Both the position numbers and the translations under genes were made by a program. A stretch of DNA of 6,137 nt from an uncultured Clostridia bacterium. GTDB lineage: Bacteria; Bacillota; Clostridia; Christensenellales; Aristaeellaceae. The stretch's first letter is position 1. Each line of letters begins with the position of its first letter. Below the pieces are notes generated by a model, which saw only the letters and a list, made by a program, of their open reading frames with translations, searched no databases and was not told the DNA's origin. Positions 1-5,587 of the stretch are shown here, piece by piece. The stretch lies in NCBI GenBank assembly GCA_946409855.1, contig CAMJXZ010000207.1:1-6137 (forward strand). Direction: 5' to 3'.

Positions 1-118
1 CTTATCCGAAACCATATGATGAAAGTCTCATGGATCAAAGCAGGTGTTGAATCGGTATATGGCATAAAACGAATTTGCTTGATTATCCCCTCCAGATTTG
101 CTATAATGATCCTGCCAA

Positions 119-140
119 GCGTGGCAACACTTTGGCAACA
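119..140 (+). repeat. Imperfect 22-bp direct repeat, copy 1
   Basis: This copy matches 309-330 at 19 of 22 positions. The two copies are 190 bp apart in the same orientation. Shared blocks are GCGTGGCA and TTTGGCAA. Translated in one frame, the copies would read AWQHFGN and AWQQFGN, but no long open frame supports coding, since a stop lies just upstream of copy 1. The origin is unknown; a duplicated recombination site or a decayed coding repeat are both possible. Confidence 0.4.
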
Positions 141-263
141 CAAAGTCAGATAGCCCATCCCAAACGATGGAATATGACGAATGTGGATAATGTGAGCTAA
201 ATGAGCCCAGCAAAATCGCTTAAAATGGCTTTGCCAGAAGCGAGTGGGAATAAAGGCTGAAAT

Positions 264-294
264 CCGGAAACCCGCGTAAAATAAGGGTTTCCGG
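264..294. repeat. Perfect 10-bp inverted repeat (hairpin), left flank
   Basis: The arms CCGGAAACCC (264-273) and GGGTTTCCGG (285-294) are perfectly complementary around an 11-base A-rich loop. No T-run follows on either strand, so this is not a standard intrinsic terminator. Hairpins of this kind often sit at mobile-element borders or recombination sites, but that reading is inference. Confidence 0.55.
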
Positions 295-308
295 GCTGTC
301 CAGCCCCC

Positions 309-330
309 GCGTGGCAGCAATTTGGCAATA
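309..330 (+). repeat. Imperfect 22-bp direct repeat, copy 2
   Basis: This is the second copy of the repeat at 119-140, with 3 mismatches in 22 bases. It lies between the hairpin at 264-294 and the transposon-end-like motif at 352-367. Confidence 0.4.
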
Positions 331-378
331 AATCCACATTAACGAAAATGAGGGGCTGTTGCACAACTCCGACAACAG

Positions 379-424
379 AAAAGGAGCTATCGACCACTGA
401 GGAAGTGGAAGAAAGCTCCTTTTT
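379..424. terminator. Two-tier hairpin with flanking A and T runs, terminator-like
   Basis: The outer arms AAAAGGAGCT (379-388) and AGCTCCTTTT (414-423) pair perfectly over 10 bp. Inside lie a symmetric 5x5 internal loop and a second 5-bp stem, CCACT (394-398) with AGTGG (404-408). Five T's follow on the plus strand (420-424), and the flanking A's give a T-run on the minus strand, so it could work in both directions. No gene that it would terminate is recognisable now, so it may be a relic of a lost gene or part of a mobile-element end. Confidence 0.45.
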
Positions 425-640
425 GCTGTAGAATGTATCTGCAATGAAAACACTGCAACAAGAAGAGTATAATTACCATTCAACAAGGATGTCAACAGCT
501 GAAATTGGAAATAAGCGAAGGACGGGTATACAAAGCGGAAAAGGAAGAAATCTATCGGCAGGTAAACGCCCGGCTTGATTCCCGGTCATCCTGACCCCAG
601 CGCGCGGCCGGGACTTGGGACACGCAGGAGGGGGCTTATA

Positions 641-669
641 CTGATGTACACCTGATCCGTACATATCAG
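641..669. repeat. Imperfect hairpin downstream of the third oxidoreductase gene
   Basis: CTGATGTAC (641-649) pairs with GTACATATCAG (659-669) except for a 2-base bulge, around a 9-base loop. It lies about 65 bases past the stop codon of the minus-strand gene ending at 734. It could protect the 3' end of the message or help end transcription, but neither strand has a T-run after it. The assignment is weak. Confidence 0.3.
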
Positions 670-733
670 CGGCGGTGCTGTGACGTCTCTGTGTCCGTGC
701 TCCTCACCGCGCCTTTGGATTTCGCATCGCCTG

Positions 734-1705
734 TCATCCGTCCGCCCGGCAGGCCTCGTACAGGGTGAGCATCGTCTGCATGGTCGCTTCGCAGGAGGCG
801 GGGTCGTTCGGGTAGGGCGCTTTGGTTTGGACGCAGCGGTAGAAATCGGCGATGCAGGCCTTGTGCCCGGCGCCCCAGTAGGAGCGGCCCAGGGCGGTGC
901 CCATCGGGCAGGGGATCTCCTTCCTTTCGCCGTCCCGCAGGACGGTCAGCACGTCTCCTTCCAGCCGGAGGACGGCCCCTTCCAGGTGCAGCTCCAGCAG
1001 CACCGGGGCGTCCTGGCTGTAGGCGTTGGAGGCGTACAGGAGGGCCGGGACGTCCCCCCTGCGCAGATAGATCTCCGCCGTGTCTTCCACCTCAACGGCG
1101 TCCCGCAGGCGATGATTGCGCATTGCGGCTTCGGCCCGGTCCGGCATGCCGAGGAAGCCGATCATCAGGTCCAGGGTGTGGATGGCCTGGTTGATCAGCG
1201 CTCCGCCGCCCTCCGTGGCCCAGCGGCCCTTCCAGGGGGAGGCGGCGTAGTATTCCGCCGTGCGGTTCCAGGTGACGAAGGCCCGGATGCCGCGGAGCGG
1301 GCCGTATTCGTTCCGGGCGATCAGGTCCCTGCACAGGGCGACGCCAGGATGATAACGGTTCTGGAAGCAGACGCCCACCGGCGTAAGCGACGCCGCCTGT
1401 TTGACCTGTGCCCAGCCTTCCCGGTCGATGGCCGGGGGCTTTTCGGTGAACACGGCGATGCCGCGGCGCGCCGCTTCCGCCGCCATCACCGGATGCAGGT
1501 AATGGGGCGTGCACAGGTGCACGGCGTCCGGATGTTCCCTGTCCAGCATGGACAGCCAGTCGGTATACGCGGCGCAGCCATAGCGCGACGCCCGCTCCGG
1601 GATAAGGTCCGCGCAGGCGATCAGCTGCGTATCCTCCAGTTCCTCAAGCACCTGGGCATGCACCGCGGAGATGCTGCCGCAGCCGATGATTGCGACCCGG
1701 TACAT
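734..1705 (-). CDS. Gfo/Idh/MocA-family NAD(P)-dependent oxidoreductase (third of the operon)
   Basis: This 323-residue cytosolic dehydrogenase of the Gfo/Idh/MocA family probably oxidises or reduces a sugar or sugar derivative. The N-terminal Rossmann fold shows the dinucleotide motif G8-C-G-S-I-S13, followed by D33 where the adenosine ribose is usually contacted. The family lysine motif E88-K89-P90 is intact. The C-terminal substrate domain carries GGG (166-168) followed by N172, the presumed catalytic H176, and D179. The segment around 144-162 (TWNRTAEYY...WKGRW) resembles that of amino-sugar and glycoside dehydrogenases of this family. The start is the ATG at 1705: AGGAGG lies 7 bases upstream and the Rossmann strand begins at once, whereas the 16-residue upstream extension is unlike the family. 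It follows the second oxidoreductase on the same strand after 209 bases, so it is either the operon's third gene or has its own promoter. The substrate cannot be told from sequence alone. Confidence 0.9.
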   Translation of the reverse strand: MYRVAIIGCGSISAVHAQVLEELEDTQLIACADLIPERASRYGCAAYTDWLSMLDREHPDAVHLCTPHYLHPVMAAEAARRGIAVFTEKPPAIDREGWAQVKQAASLTPVGVCFQNRYHPGVALCRDLIARNEYGPLRGIRAFVTWNRTAEYYAASPWKGRWATEGGGALINQAIHTLDLMIGFLGMPDRAEAAMRNHRLRDAVEVEDTAEIYLRRGDVPALLYASNAYSQDAPVLLELHLEGAVLRLEGDVLTVLRDGERKEIPCPMGTALGRSYWGAGHKACIADFYRCVQTKAPYPNDPASCEATMQTMLTLYEACRADG

Positions 1706-1914
1706 GACGATTCCTCCTGATGAATCAGATTTGTTCGATCCGTTCCTGTTCAAGTGAAGCTGTATGAATCAGGATGCGGGTTGGTTTTCGCAAGGGGATG
1801 GGGGAGCGCTTGCGGATGGAAACGGCGGTATCGCGCCGGAGGCGTGACGGATGAGGCGATTGCCTCAGATCCTTCCGGTCCGTTATCCGGCCGGTTCCGC
1901 TCCTCCCCGCTTGT
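1706..1914. other. 209-base gap between second and third oxidoreductase genes
   Basis: No gene is seen. On the minus strand this runs from the stop of the second oxidoreductase to the ribosome binding site of the third. It contains a perfect 6-bp hairpin with a 4-base loop, TGAGGC/GCCTCA (1852-1867), but no T-run follows it, so read-through is likely. A TTGAAC hexamer precedes the third gene on the minus strand, but no good -10 lies at the right distance. The shared operator found at the two main promoters is absent. The gap is GC-rich like the genes around it. Confidence 0.5.
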
Positions 1915-2997
1915 TTACAGCCCGGCCACCCGGACGGCCTGGGCCTCCGCCTGCAGGCACAGCTCCGCCGCCTTGAAGGCGTGGGCCTGGGTCATGGCGG
2001 TTTCCGTGCGGTTCAGGCAGTCCAGGATCAGGGCGCCGAAGAAGGGGTAGCCTGTGACGCCGGTGGCGTTCACGTATTTTTCCCCCTTGCCGTTGACCAG
2101 GAAGACGTGGTTGCCGTCCACGGTGCCGGCGGCGAGGTTGATGTATTTGCGGATCTCGATGAAGCCCTCCGTCCCCAGGATGAAGGTGCGGCCGTCGCCC
2201 CAGGTGCGCAGCCCGTCCGGGTTGAACCAGTCCACCCGAAAATAGTTGGTGGAGCCGTTTTTCCCGACGATGGAGCAGTCCCCGAAGTCCTCCAGTTCCG
2301 GGTATTCGGGATGGGCGTAGTTGCCGATGCGGGCCAGCTGCACCGCGGCGTCCTCCTCCCCGGCGAAATGCAGATACTGCTCGATCTGGTGGGAGCCGAT
2401 GTCGCACAGGATCCCGCCGTACTTTTCCCGTTCAAAGAACCATTTGGGCCGCCCCGCCGCGCCCAGGCGGTGGGGGCCGAAGCCGGTCACGCTGATCACC
2501 CGGCCGATCTCGCCGGCGTCCACCATGTACCCGGCCAGGATGGCGCCTTCCACGTGCAGCCGTTCCGAGTAATAGACCATGTATTTCCGCCCGGTTTCCG
2601 AAGCGGCTTTTTTTGCGTCCGCCAGCTGTTCCAGGGTGGTGAAGGGCGCCTTGTCCACGAAATAATCCTTGCCGGCCCGCATTACCCGGACGCCCAGGGG
2701 CCCGCGCTCGCTGGTGACGTTGGAGGAGCAGACCATCCGGGTCTCCCCGTCGGACAGGATCTGGTCCAGACTTTGAGCGGGCCGGGCCTGGGGATAAGCT
2801 TTGAGGAAGGCTTCGACCTTTTTGGGATCGGGATCGTACACGTATTTGATCGTGCCGCCCGCTTCGGTCAGCCCGTTGCACATGCCGTAGATGTGGCCGT
2901 GGTCGATGTGAGCGGCGGAAAAGACGAACTCTCCCGGCCGGACCACGGGTTCCGGTTTGCCCTGGGGCGCGTAATGCATGCCGTCTGATACGTTCAT
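1915..2997 (-). CDS. Divergent Gfo/Idh/MocA-family oxidoreductase with altered cofactor motifs
   Basis: This 360-residue protein has the overall Gfo/Idh/MocA plan but departs from it at key sites. Where the glycine-rich nucleotide loop should be, it reads SAAHIDHGHIYGM (27-39), with no GxGxxG. The family EKP motif is replaced by D115-K116-A117-P118. The substrate-domain motif survives as GGILCDIGSHQIEQ (194-207), giving D199 and a presumed catalytic H203, with E206 in place of the usual Asp. The first ~20 residues are an extra segment rich in Pro and charged residues. The start is the ATG at 2997: AAGGAG lies about 10 bases upstream inside the end of the preceding gene, and the alternative TTG at 3021 would fall inside that gene. 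Only 4 bases separate it from the preceding stop, so the two are co-transcribed and probably translationally coupled. It may bind cofactor differently or act as a non-classical dehydrogenase or partner subunit; this is inference. Confidence 0.88.
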   Translation of the reverse strand: MNVSDGMHYAPQGKPEPVVRPGEFVFSAAHIDHGHIYGMCNGLTEAGGTIKYVYDPDPKKVEAFLKAYPQARPAQSLDQILSDGETRMVCSSNVTSERGPLGVRVMRAGKDYFVDKAPFTTLEQLADAKKAASETGRKYMVYYSERLHVEGAILAGYMVDAGEIGRVISVTGFGPHRLGAAGRPKWFFEREKYGGILCDIGSHQIEQYLHFAGEEDAAVQLARIGNYAHPEYPELEDFGDCSIVGKNGSTNYFRVDWFNPDGLRTWGDGRTFILGTEGFIEIRKYINLAAGTVDGNHVFLVNGKGEKYVNATGVTGYPFFGALILDCLNRTETAMTQAHAFKAAELCLQAEAQAVRVAGL

Positions 2998-3001
2998 CTG
3001 C

Positions 3002-4168
3002 TTATTTCTCCTTTTCTCCAAGATCGCTGCCGAAGGTCAGCGTGCCTGCCTGCTCCATGACGGAAGCGGTTTTATCGTAGAAGTGGGGCACATGGGCGCG
3101 GATGCCCTGGACGGTGTAGAAGGGGTCGTCTTTGGAAAGGGGCAGCTCCGCCGGCTGACGGGTGGCGCCCGCCTTGTAGATGGCGGTGATCAGCTCGATG
3201 GTGCGCCGGCCGTCCTCCCCGGTGATGGCGGGCTGGGTGCCCGTTTCGATGGCGGTCAGCACATTGTCCAGCTGGCCGGCGTGGTGCTCATACCGAAGCG
3301 GCGGCAGGGAAGCAAGGTACGCGGCCGCCTGCTTTTCAAAGGCCTCGTCCGGCGTTTTCAGCGGGAAGCCGTTGGGCTGGGGAATGGAAGCGAACACGCC
3401 GTAGGGCGCGGAGATCCGGGCCTTTTCGCACTGGAAGACCAGCTTCTGGTCCTCCCCGTGGTGGACCACCGAGGCGGTCACCGTGGCCAGCGCGCCGGGG
3501 TACTCCAGGACGGAGACCGACAGGTCCTCCACCTCCGCGTTGTCGTGGCCGGTATTGGCCAGAACGCTGGTGATCCGCGCGGGCAGGCCCATCATCCATC
3601 CCAGCATGTCGATGTGGTGGACGGCATGGTTCAGCGTGCAGCCGCCCCCTTCCTTTTCCCAGGTGCCCCGCCACCACAGGTCGTAGTAGCAGTGGTCCCG
3701 CCACCAGAAGCTGTCGATCTCCGCGTGGCGGACGGGACCGGCGATCCCGCTGTCCAGGAGGGTCTTCAGGTCCCGGATGGGCTTGCGGAAGCGGTTCTGG
3801 GCGATGATGGAAAGGAGCTTCCCGCTTTCGTCCCGGGCCCGCAGCATGGCGTCGCACTCCTCCAGGGAAGCGGCCATGGGCTTTTCGCACACCACGTTCT
3901 TGCCGCTTTTCAGGGCGTTGATGCTGATCTGCGCGTGGACGAAGGGCGGGGTACAGATGTCCACCAGGTCGATGTCCTGCCGGGGCAGGATATCCTGATG
4001 GTCCTCATAGGTGTCGCAGGAAAGGCCGAATTCCTCCATGAAGCGCCTGGCCTTGCCCGGAATAATGTCCACCAGCGCCACGACCTGACAGCGGTCCTTC
4101 AGCCTCAGATAGGCGTCCATGTGGGCGTGGGCGATGCCGCCCGTTCCAACGATTGCGACCCGGATCAT
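3002..4168 (-). CDS. Gfo/Idh/MocA-family NAD(P)-dependent oxidoreductase (first of the operon)
   Basis: This 388-residue cytosolic sugar-type dehydrogenase is the first gene of the minus-strand operon. The Rossmann domain opens with G8-T-G-G-I-A13 and has D34 at the end of the second strand. The motif C94-E-K-P97 is canonical. The C-terminal domain has GGG (174-176), N180, the presumed catalytic H184 and D187, in the usual spacing. A Trp/His/Tyr-rich stretch (154-170, FWWRDHCYYDLWW...) probably lines the sugar pocket. A tail of about 50 residues after 340 makes it longer than many relatives. The start is the ATG at 4168: AAAGGAGG lies 7 bases upstream, and the longer frame would need a TTG with no such site. 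It is divergently transcribed from the AraC-type gene across a 119-base region holding both promoters and a shared operator, so control by that regulator is likely. Substrate unknown; a hexose, amino sugar or glycoside would fit. Confidence 0.92.
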   Translation of the reverse strand: MIRVAIVGTGGIAHAHMDAYLRLKDRCQVVALVDIIPGKARRFMEEFGLSCDTYEDHQDILPRQDIDLVDICTPPFVHAQISINALKSGKNVVCEKPMAASLEECDAMLRARDESGKLLSIIAQNRFRKPIRDLKTLLDSGIAGPVRHAEIDSFWWRDHCYYDLWWRGTWEKEGGGCTLNHAVHHIDMLGWMMGLPARITSVLANTGHDNAEVEDLSVSVLEYPGALATVTASVVHHGEDQKLVFQCEKARISAPYGVFASIPQPNGFPLKTPDEAFEKQAAAYLASLPPLRYEHHAGQLDNVLTAIETGTQPAITGEDGRRTIELITAIYKAGATRQPAELPLSKDDPFYTVQGIRAHVPHFYDKTASVMEQAGTLTFGSDLGEKEK

Positions 4169-4200
4169 ACGGATCCCTCCTTTAATGCTATCTTTTTTCA

Positions 4201-4229
4201 ATCATAACATGAATAAAAAAGCCAGTAAA
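4201..4229 (-). promoter_or_regulatory. Promoter of the oxidoreductase operon
   Basis: On the minus strand the -35 is TTTACT (4229-4224) and the -10 is TATGAT (4206-4201), with a 17-bp spacer. Transcription would begin near 4194, giving a leader of about 26 bases before the ATG at 4168. The -35 is weak (4 of 6 consensus bases) and overlaps the end of the shared operator, typical of a promoter that needs an activator. Confidence 0.7.
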
Positions 4230-4262
4230 TATGAATTATTGCTTGTTTTATTGCAAAAATTG
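4225..4262 (-). promoter_or_regulatory. Predicted AraC-family operator, copy 1 (divergent promoter region)
   Basis: Read on the minus strand, this 38-bp element matches 5588-5625 (plus strand) at 31 of 38 positions without gaps. The first 16 bases, CAATTTTTGCAATAAA, are identical. It contains two GCAATA units 12 bp apart and ends with ATATTTAC, whose last bases form the -35 box of the oxidoreductase operon. Two direct half-sites running into the -35 are the usual arrangement for AraC-family activators. On the other strand it covers the -35 and most of the spacer of the regulator gene's probable promoter, so binding should also shut off that gene. The AraC-type protein encoded at 4288 is the obvious candidate to bind here; the link is inferred. 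Confidence 0.65.
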
Positions 4263-4270
4263 ATTATAAT
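4243..4270 (+). promoter_or_regulatory. Probable promoter of the AraC-type gene
   Basis: A perfect -10 TATAAT lies at 4265-4270 and a weaker -35 TTGTTT at 4243-4248, with a 16-bp spacer. Transcription would begin near 4277, leaving an unusually short leader of roughly 10-14 bases in which GAGGTGA (4278-4284) is the ribosome binding site. The operator at 4225-4262 overlaps the -35 and most of the spacer. Confidence 0.55.
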
Positions 4271-4287
4271 GGAGGGAGAGGTGACCG

Positions 4288-5154
4288 ATGATGACACAGG
4301 GCAGAGTATGGGACCGGAGCAACCAGATGCCGCCGGGACGGGAGTTTGAGGCCTATCATTTCGTGGATACCACGGCCCAGCCTGTATTTTACCACAATCA
4401 TCCGCATTATGAAATCTTTTTTTATCTGCAGGGGCACAGCCGCATCGTGGTGGAGGGGCTGGATTTTCAGCCCGGCCGGGGGGACGTGCTGATCTATCCG
4501 CCAGGCATCATGCACCGCAACGTCCATCTGGATACCCTGATCCCCTATGAACGGTTCTATTTCTTTGCCCGGCGGGAATTCCTGCAGTCCGTCAGCGCGC
4601 TGGACTACGATATACCGGGCACCATTGAGCAGATGACCCGGAACGACCAGTACTGTTTCCACGTGGAGGAAGAGGATTTAAAGCAGCTGATCATGCTGAC
4701 CGACCGGGTGATCGAGGCTTCGGAGGACCAGCATCCCGCCGCGAAGCTGATCAACCGCAGCCGGATGACCATCCTGCTGATCCAGGCGCTGTCGATGATG
4801 ACCAGCCGGGGGATCCAGCCGCAAAGCGAGTACAGCCGGGGGATGAGCCGGCTGATCCAATACATCAATCGGCATGCCATGGAGCCGCTGACGCTGGACG
4901 ACCTGGCCGGCGCGTTTTACGTCAGCAAGTATTATATCCTCAGGGAATTCAAAAGGTACACCGGGATCACCATCCATCAGTACCTGATCATCCGCCGGGT
5001 GCTGATCGCGCAGGAGCTGATCCGTCAGGGGGTCAAGCCCAAGGACGCCGGCGCGCGGTGCGGCTTTTCCGACTATTCCAGCTTCTTCCGGGCGTTCAAG
5101 GCCCGCACGGGGGTCTCCCCGGAGCAATACCGGCAGAGCTTCCATCACGGATGA
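4288..5154 (+). CDS. AraC-family transcriptional regulator with N-terminal cupin sensor domain
   Basis: This 288-residue DNA-binding regulator has the standard length and plan of sugar-responsive AraC proteins. Residues ~20-110 form a cupin-type ligand-binding domain, seen in the His-rich opening H36-N-H-P-H40-Y-E42, then GDVLIYPPG and a later His in IMHRN. Residues ~186-285 form the double helix-turn-helix domain. The first helix-turn-helix is at ~202-226 (LTLDDLAGAFYVSKYYILREFK); the second is at ~248-282, with CGFSDYSSFFRAFKARTG and the signature end VSPEQYR. The ATG at 4288 is followed directly by another at 4291; the latter has exactly the same GAGGTGA-plus-6-bases spacing as the permease gene at 5706, so either may be used. 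It is transcribed away from the oxidoreductase operon and ends in a strong terminator. It probably activates that operon and the permease operon through the shared operator and represses itself. The ligand is unknown. Confidence 0.93.
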   Translation: MMTQGRVWDRSNQMPPGREFEAYHFVDTTAQPVFYHNHPHYEIFFYLQGHSRIVVEGLDFQPGRGDVLIYPPGIMHRNVHLDTLIPYERFYFFARREFLQSVSALDYDIPGTIEQMTRNDQYCFHVEEEDLKQLIMLTDRVIEASEDQHPAAKLINRSRMTILLIQALSMMTSRGIQPQSEYSRGMSRLIQYINRHAMEPLTLDDLAGAFYVSKYYILREFKRYTGITIHQYLIIRRVLIAQELIRQGVKPKDAGARCGFSDYSSFFRAFKARTGVSPEQYRQSFHHG

Positions 5155-5160
5155 TATTGC

Positions 5161-5194
5161 AAGGGCCGCCGCGGCATGTTCCGCGGCGGCCTTT
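5161..5194 (+). terminator. Strong GC-rich terminator hairpin after the AraC-type gene
   Basis: GGCCGCCGCGG (5164-5174) pairs perfectly with CCGCGGCGGCC (5181-5191) over a 6-base loop. A further G-T and two A-T pairs extend the stem to 14 bp. It starts 7 bases after the stop codon. Only three T's follow, so the stem rather than the U-tract must do most of the work. Confidence 0.75.
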
Positions 5195-5349
5195 GGCTGC
5201 GGCTGGGGTGGGGGATCATTTCGGGTTTCTTTGATGATTTCCGGGTAACTGTTCAGTTTTTCAGGATGGGGAAAGGGGCGGGCATCTGAAAACACCCGGC
5301 CTCAAGATTCTTTGTGGGAGATACGAGCCTGCGGCGCCCGGATCCGGAA

Positions 5350-5383
5350 CCCGTCCCCGGATGACATCCGGGGACGGGATTTT
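5350..5383 (+). terminator. Near-perfect 29-bp palindrome followed by TTTT
   Basis: CCCGTCCCCGGATG (5350-5363) is followed, after a single A, by its exact complement CATCCGGGGACGGG (5365-5378). Folded as RNA this gives a stem of about 12-13 bp with a tiny loop, followed by ATTTT on the plus strand. It lies about 155 bases past the first terminator, so it is either a backup stop or the end of, or a stem in, an unknown transcript. Confidence 0.5.
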
Positions 5384-5476
5384 GAATGGGCTGTGCCTGG
5401 TCCGGCTGATTTCAGGGGCAGAGGTGACGCACCGGGCAGATCGGAAAGCCCCGGCGCGCAGGGACCTTCGCATTCC

Positions 5477-5515
5477 CTGCCGGTAAAAGGGGGTGAAGGA
5501 CGGCAGCCCTTTTTT
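5477..5515 (+). terminator. Alternative hairpins ending in a run of six T's
   Basis: CTGCCG (5477-5482) can pair with CGGCAG (5501-5506), and AAAAGGG (5485-5491) can pair with CCCTTTT (5507-5513). A third option pairs GCAGCCC (5503-5509) with GGGCTGC (5525-5531). These stems exclude each other. The T-run at 5510-5515 makes this look like an intrinsic terminator, possibly of the attenuator type, on the plus strand upstream of the permease promoter. Confidence 0.4.
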
Positions 5516-5587
5516 GCGTTTTGGGGGCTGCTGGCGGATTTGGGCGGGATATTTCCGTATGATCATAAAAACGTTTTTACAATTGTG

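Larger units (their letters stand above)
1..733. other. Gene-poor, AT-richer left flank, probable mobile-element remnant
   Basis: No convincing gene is seen here. All open frames are short, lack a ribosome binding site and resemble no family I recognise. The first ~560 bases are visibly richer in A+T than the GC-rich operon that follows, and the change falls between about 560 and 610. The stretch holds two strong hairpins (264-294 and 379-424), an imperfect direct repeat (119-140 and 309-330) and a transposon-end-like motif at 352-367. A short open frame from the left edge to the stop at 48-50 could be the tail of a gene lying outside the window, but 15 codons are too few to judge. From 595 to 733 the sequence is GC-rich and forms the 3' flank of the minus-strand oxidoreductase gene; no clear U-tract terminator for that gene is visible. 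Confidence 0.5.
5195..5587. other. Structured non-coding region between regulator and permease genes
   Basis: No credible gene is seen; the open frames here lack ribosome binding sites and family resemblance. The stretch is unusually dense in inverted repeats. These include a near-perfect palindrome at 5350-5378, CCGGG/CCCGG at 5432-5454, GCAGGGA/TCCCTGC at 5458-5480, and overlapping alternative stems at 5477-5531 leading into six T's (5510-5515). From about 5560 it becomes AT-rich as the permease promoter region begins. It may include a small RNA or simply stacked transcription stops insulating the permease promoter; the sequence alone does not decide. Confidence 0.45.

Noticed and set aside
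1..200. Short plus-strand frames at the left edge (for example the one reading YPKPYDESLMDQ to the stop at 48-50)
   Set aside because: All three frames stay open for short stretches only, and none shows a recognisable domain. A gene tail is possible but cannot be supported.
318..332. CAATTTGGCAATAAA resembling the operator core
   Set aside because: It needs a one-base deletion and a mismatch, has no promoter or gene beside it, and lies within the direct-repeat region, so it is probably chance.
448..594. Open frame of 48 codons ending KLEISEGRVYKAEKEEIYRQ...
   Set aside because: The product looks protein-like, but it has no usable start codon or ribosome binding site and I recognise no family. 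It could be a gene remnant; support is too thin to annotate.
3019..3021. Upstream TTG start for the second oxidoreductase (and likewise TTG at 4199-4201 for the first)
   Set aside because: Both would need a TTG without a suitably placed ribosome binding site. The ATGs at 2997 and 4168 have good sites and, for the first gene, start directly at the Rossmann strand.
680..4207. Long plus-strand open frames (680-1720, 1981-2988, 2978-4207) opposite the oxidoreductases
   Set aside because: They are antisense shadows of GC-rich genes, with low-complexity Gly/Val/His/Asp-rich products, no ribosome binding sites and no family resemblance, while the minus-strand frames carry clear Gfo/Idh/MocA motifs.
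5477..5513. H-type pseudoknot formed by CTGCCG/CGGCAG and AAAAGGG/CCCTTTT
   Set aside because: The pairings interlock on paper, but there are no bases left to cross the first stem, so the two helices are better read as mutually exclusive alternatives.
5401..5515. Possible lysine, cobalamin or c-di-GMP riboswitch
   Set aside because: Pieces such as GAGGTGACGC and GGTAAAAGGGGGTGAAGG recall riboswitch fragments, but the ordered conserved cores of these classes are not present, and the region lies upstream of the permease promoter rather than in its leader.
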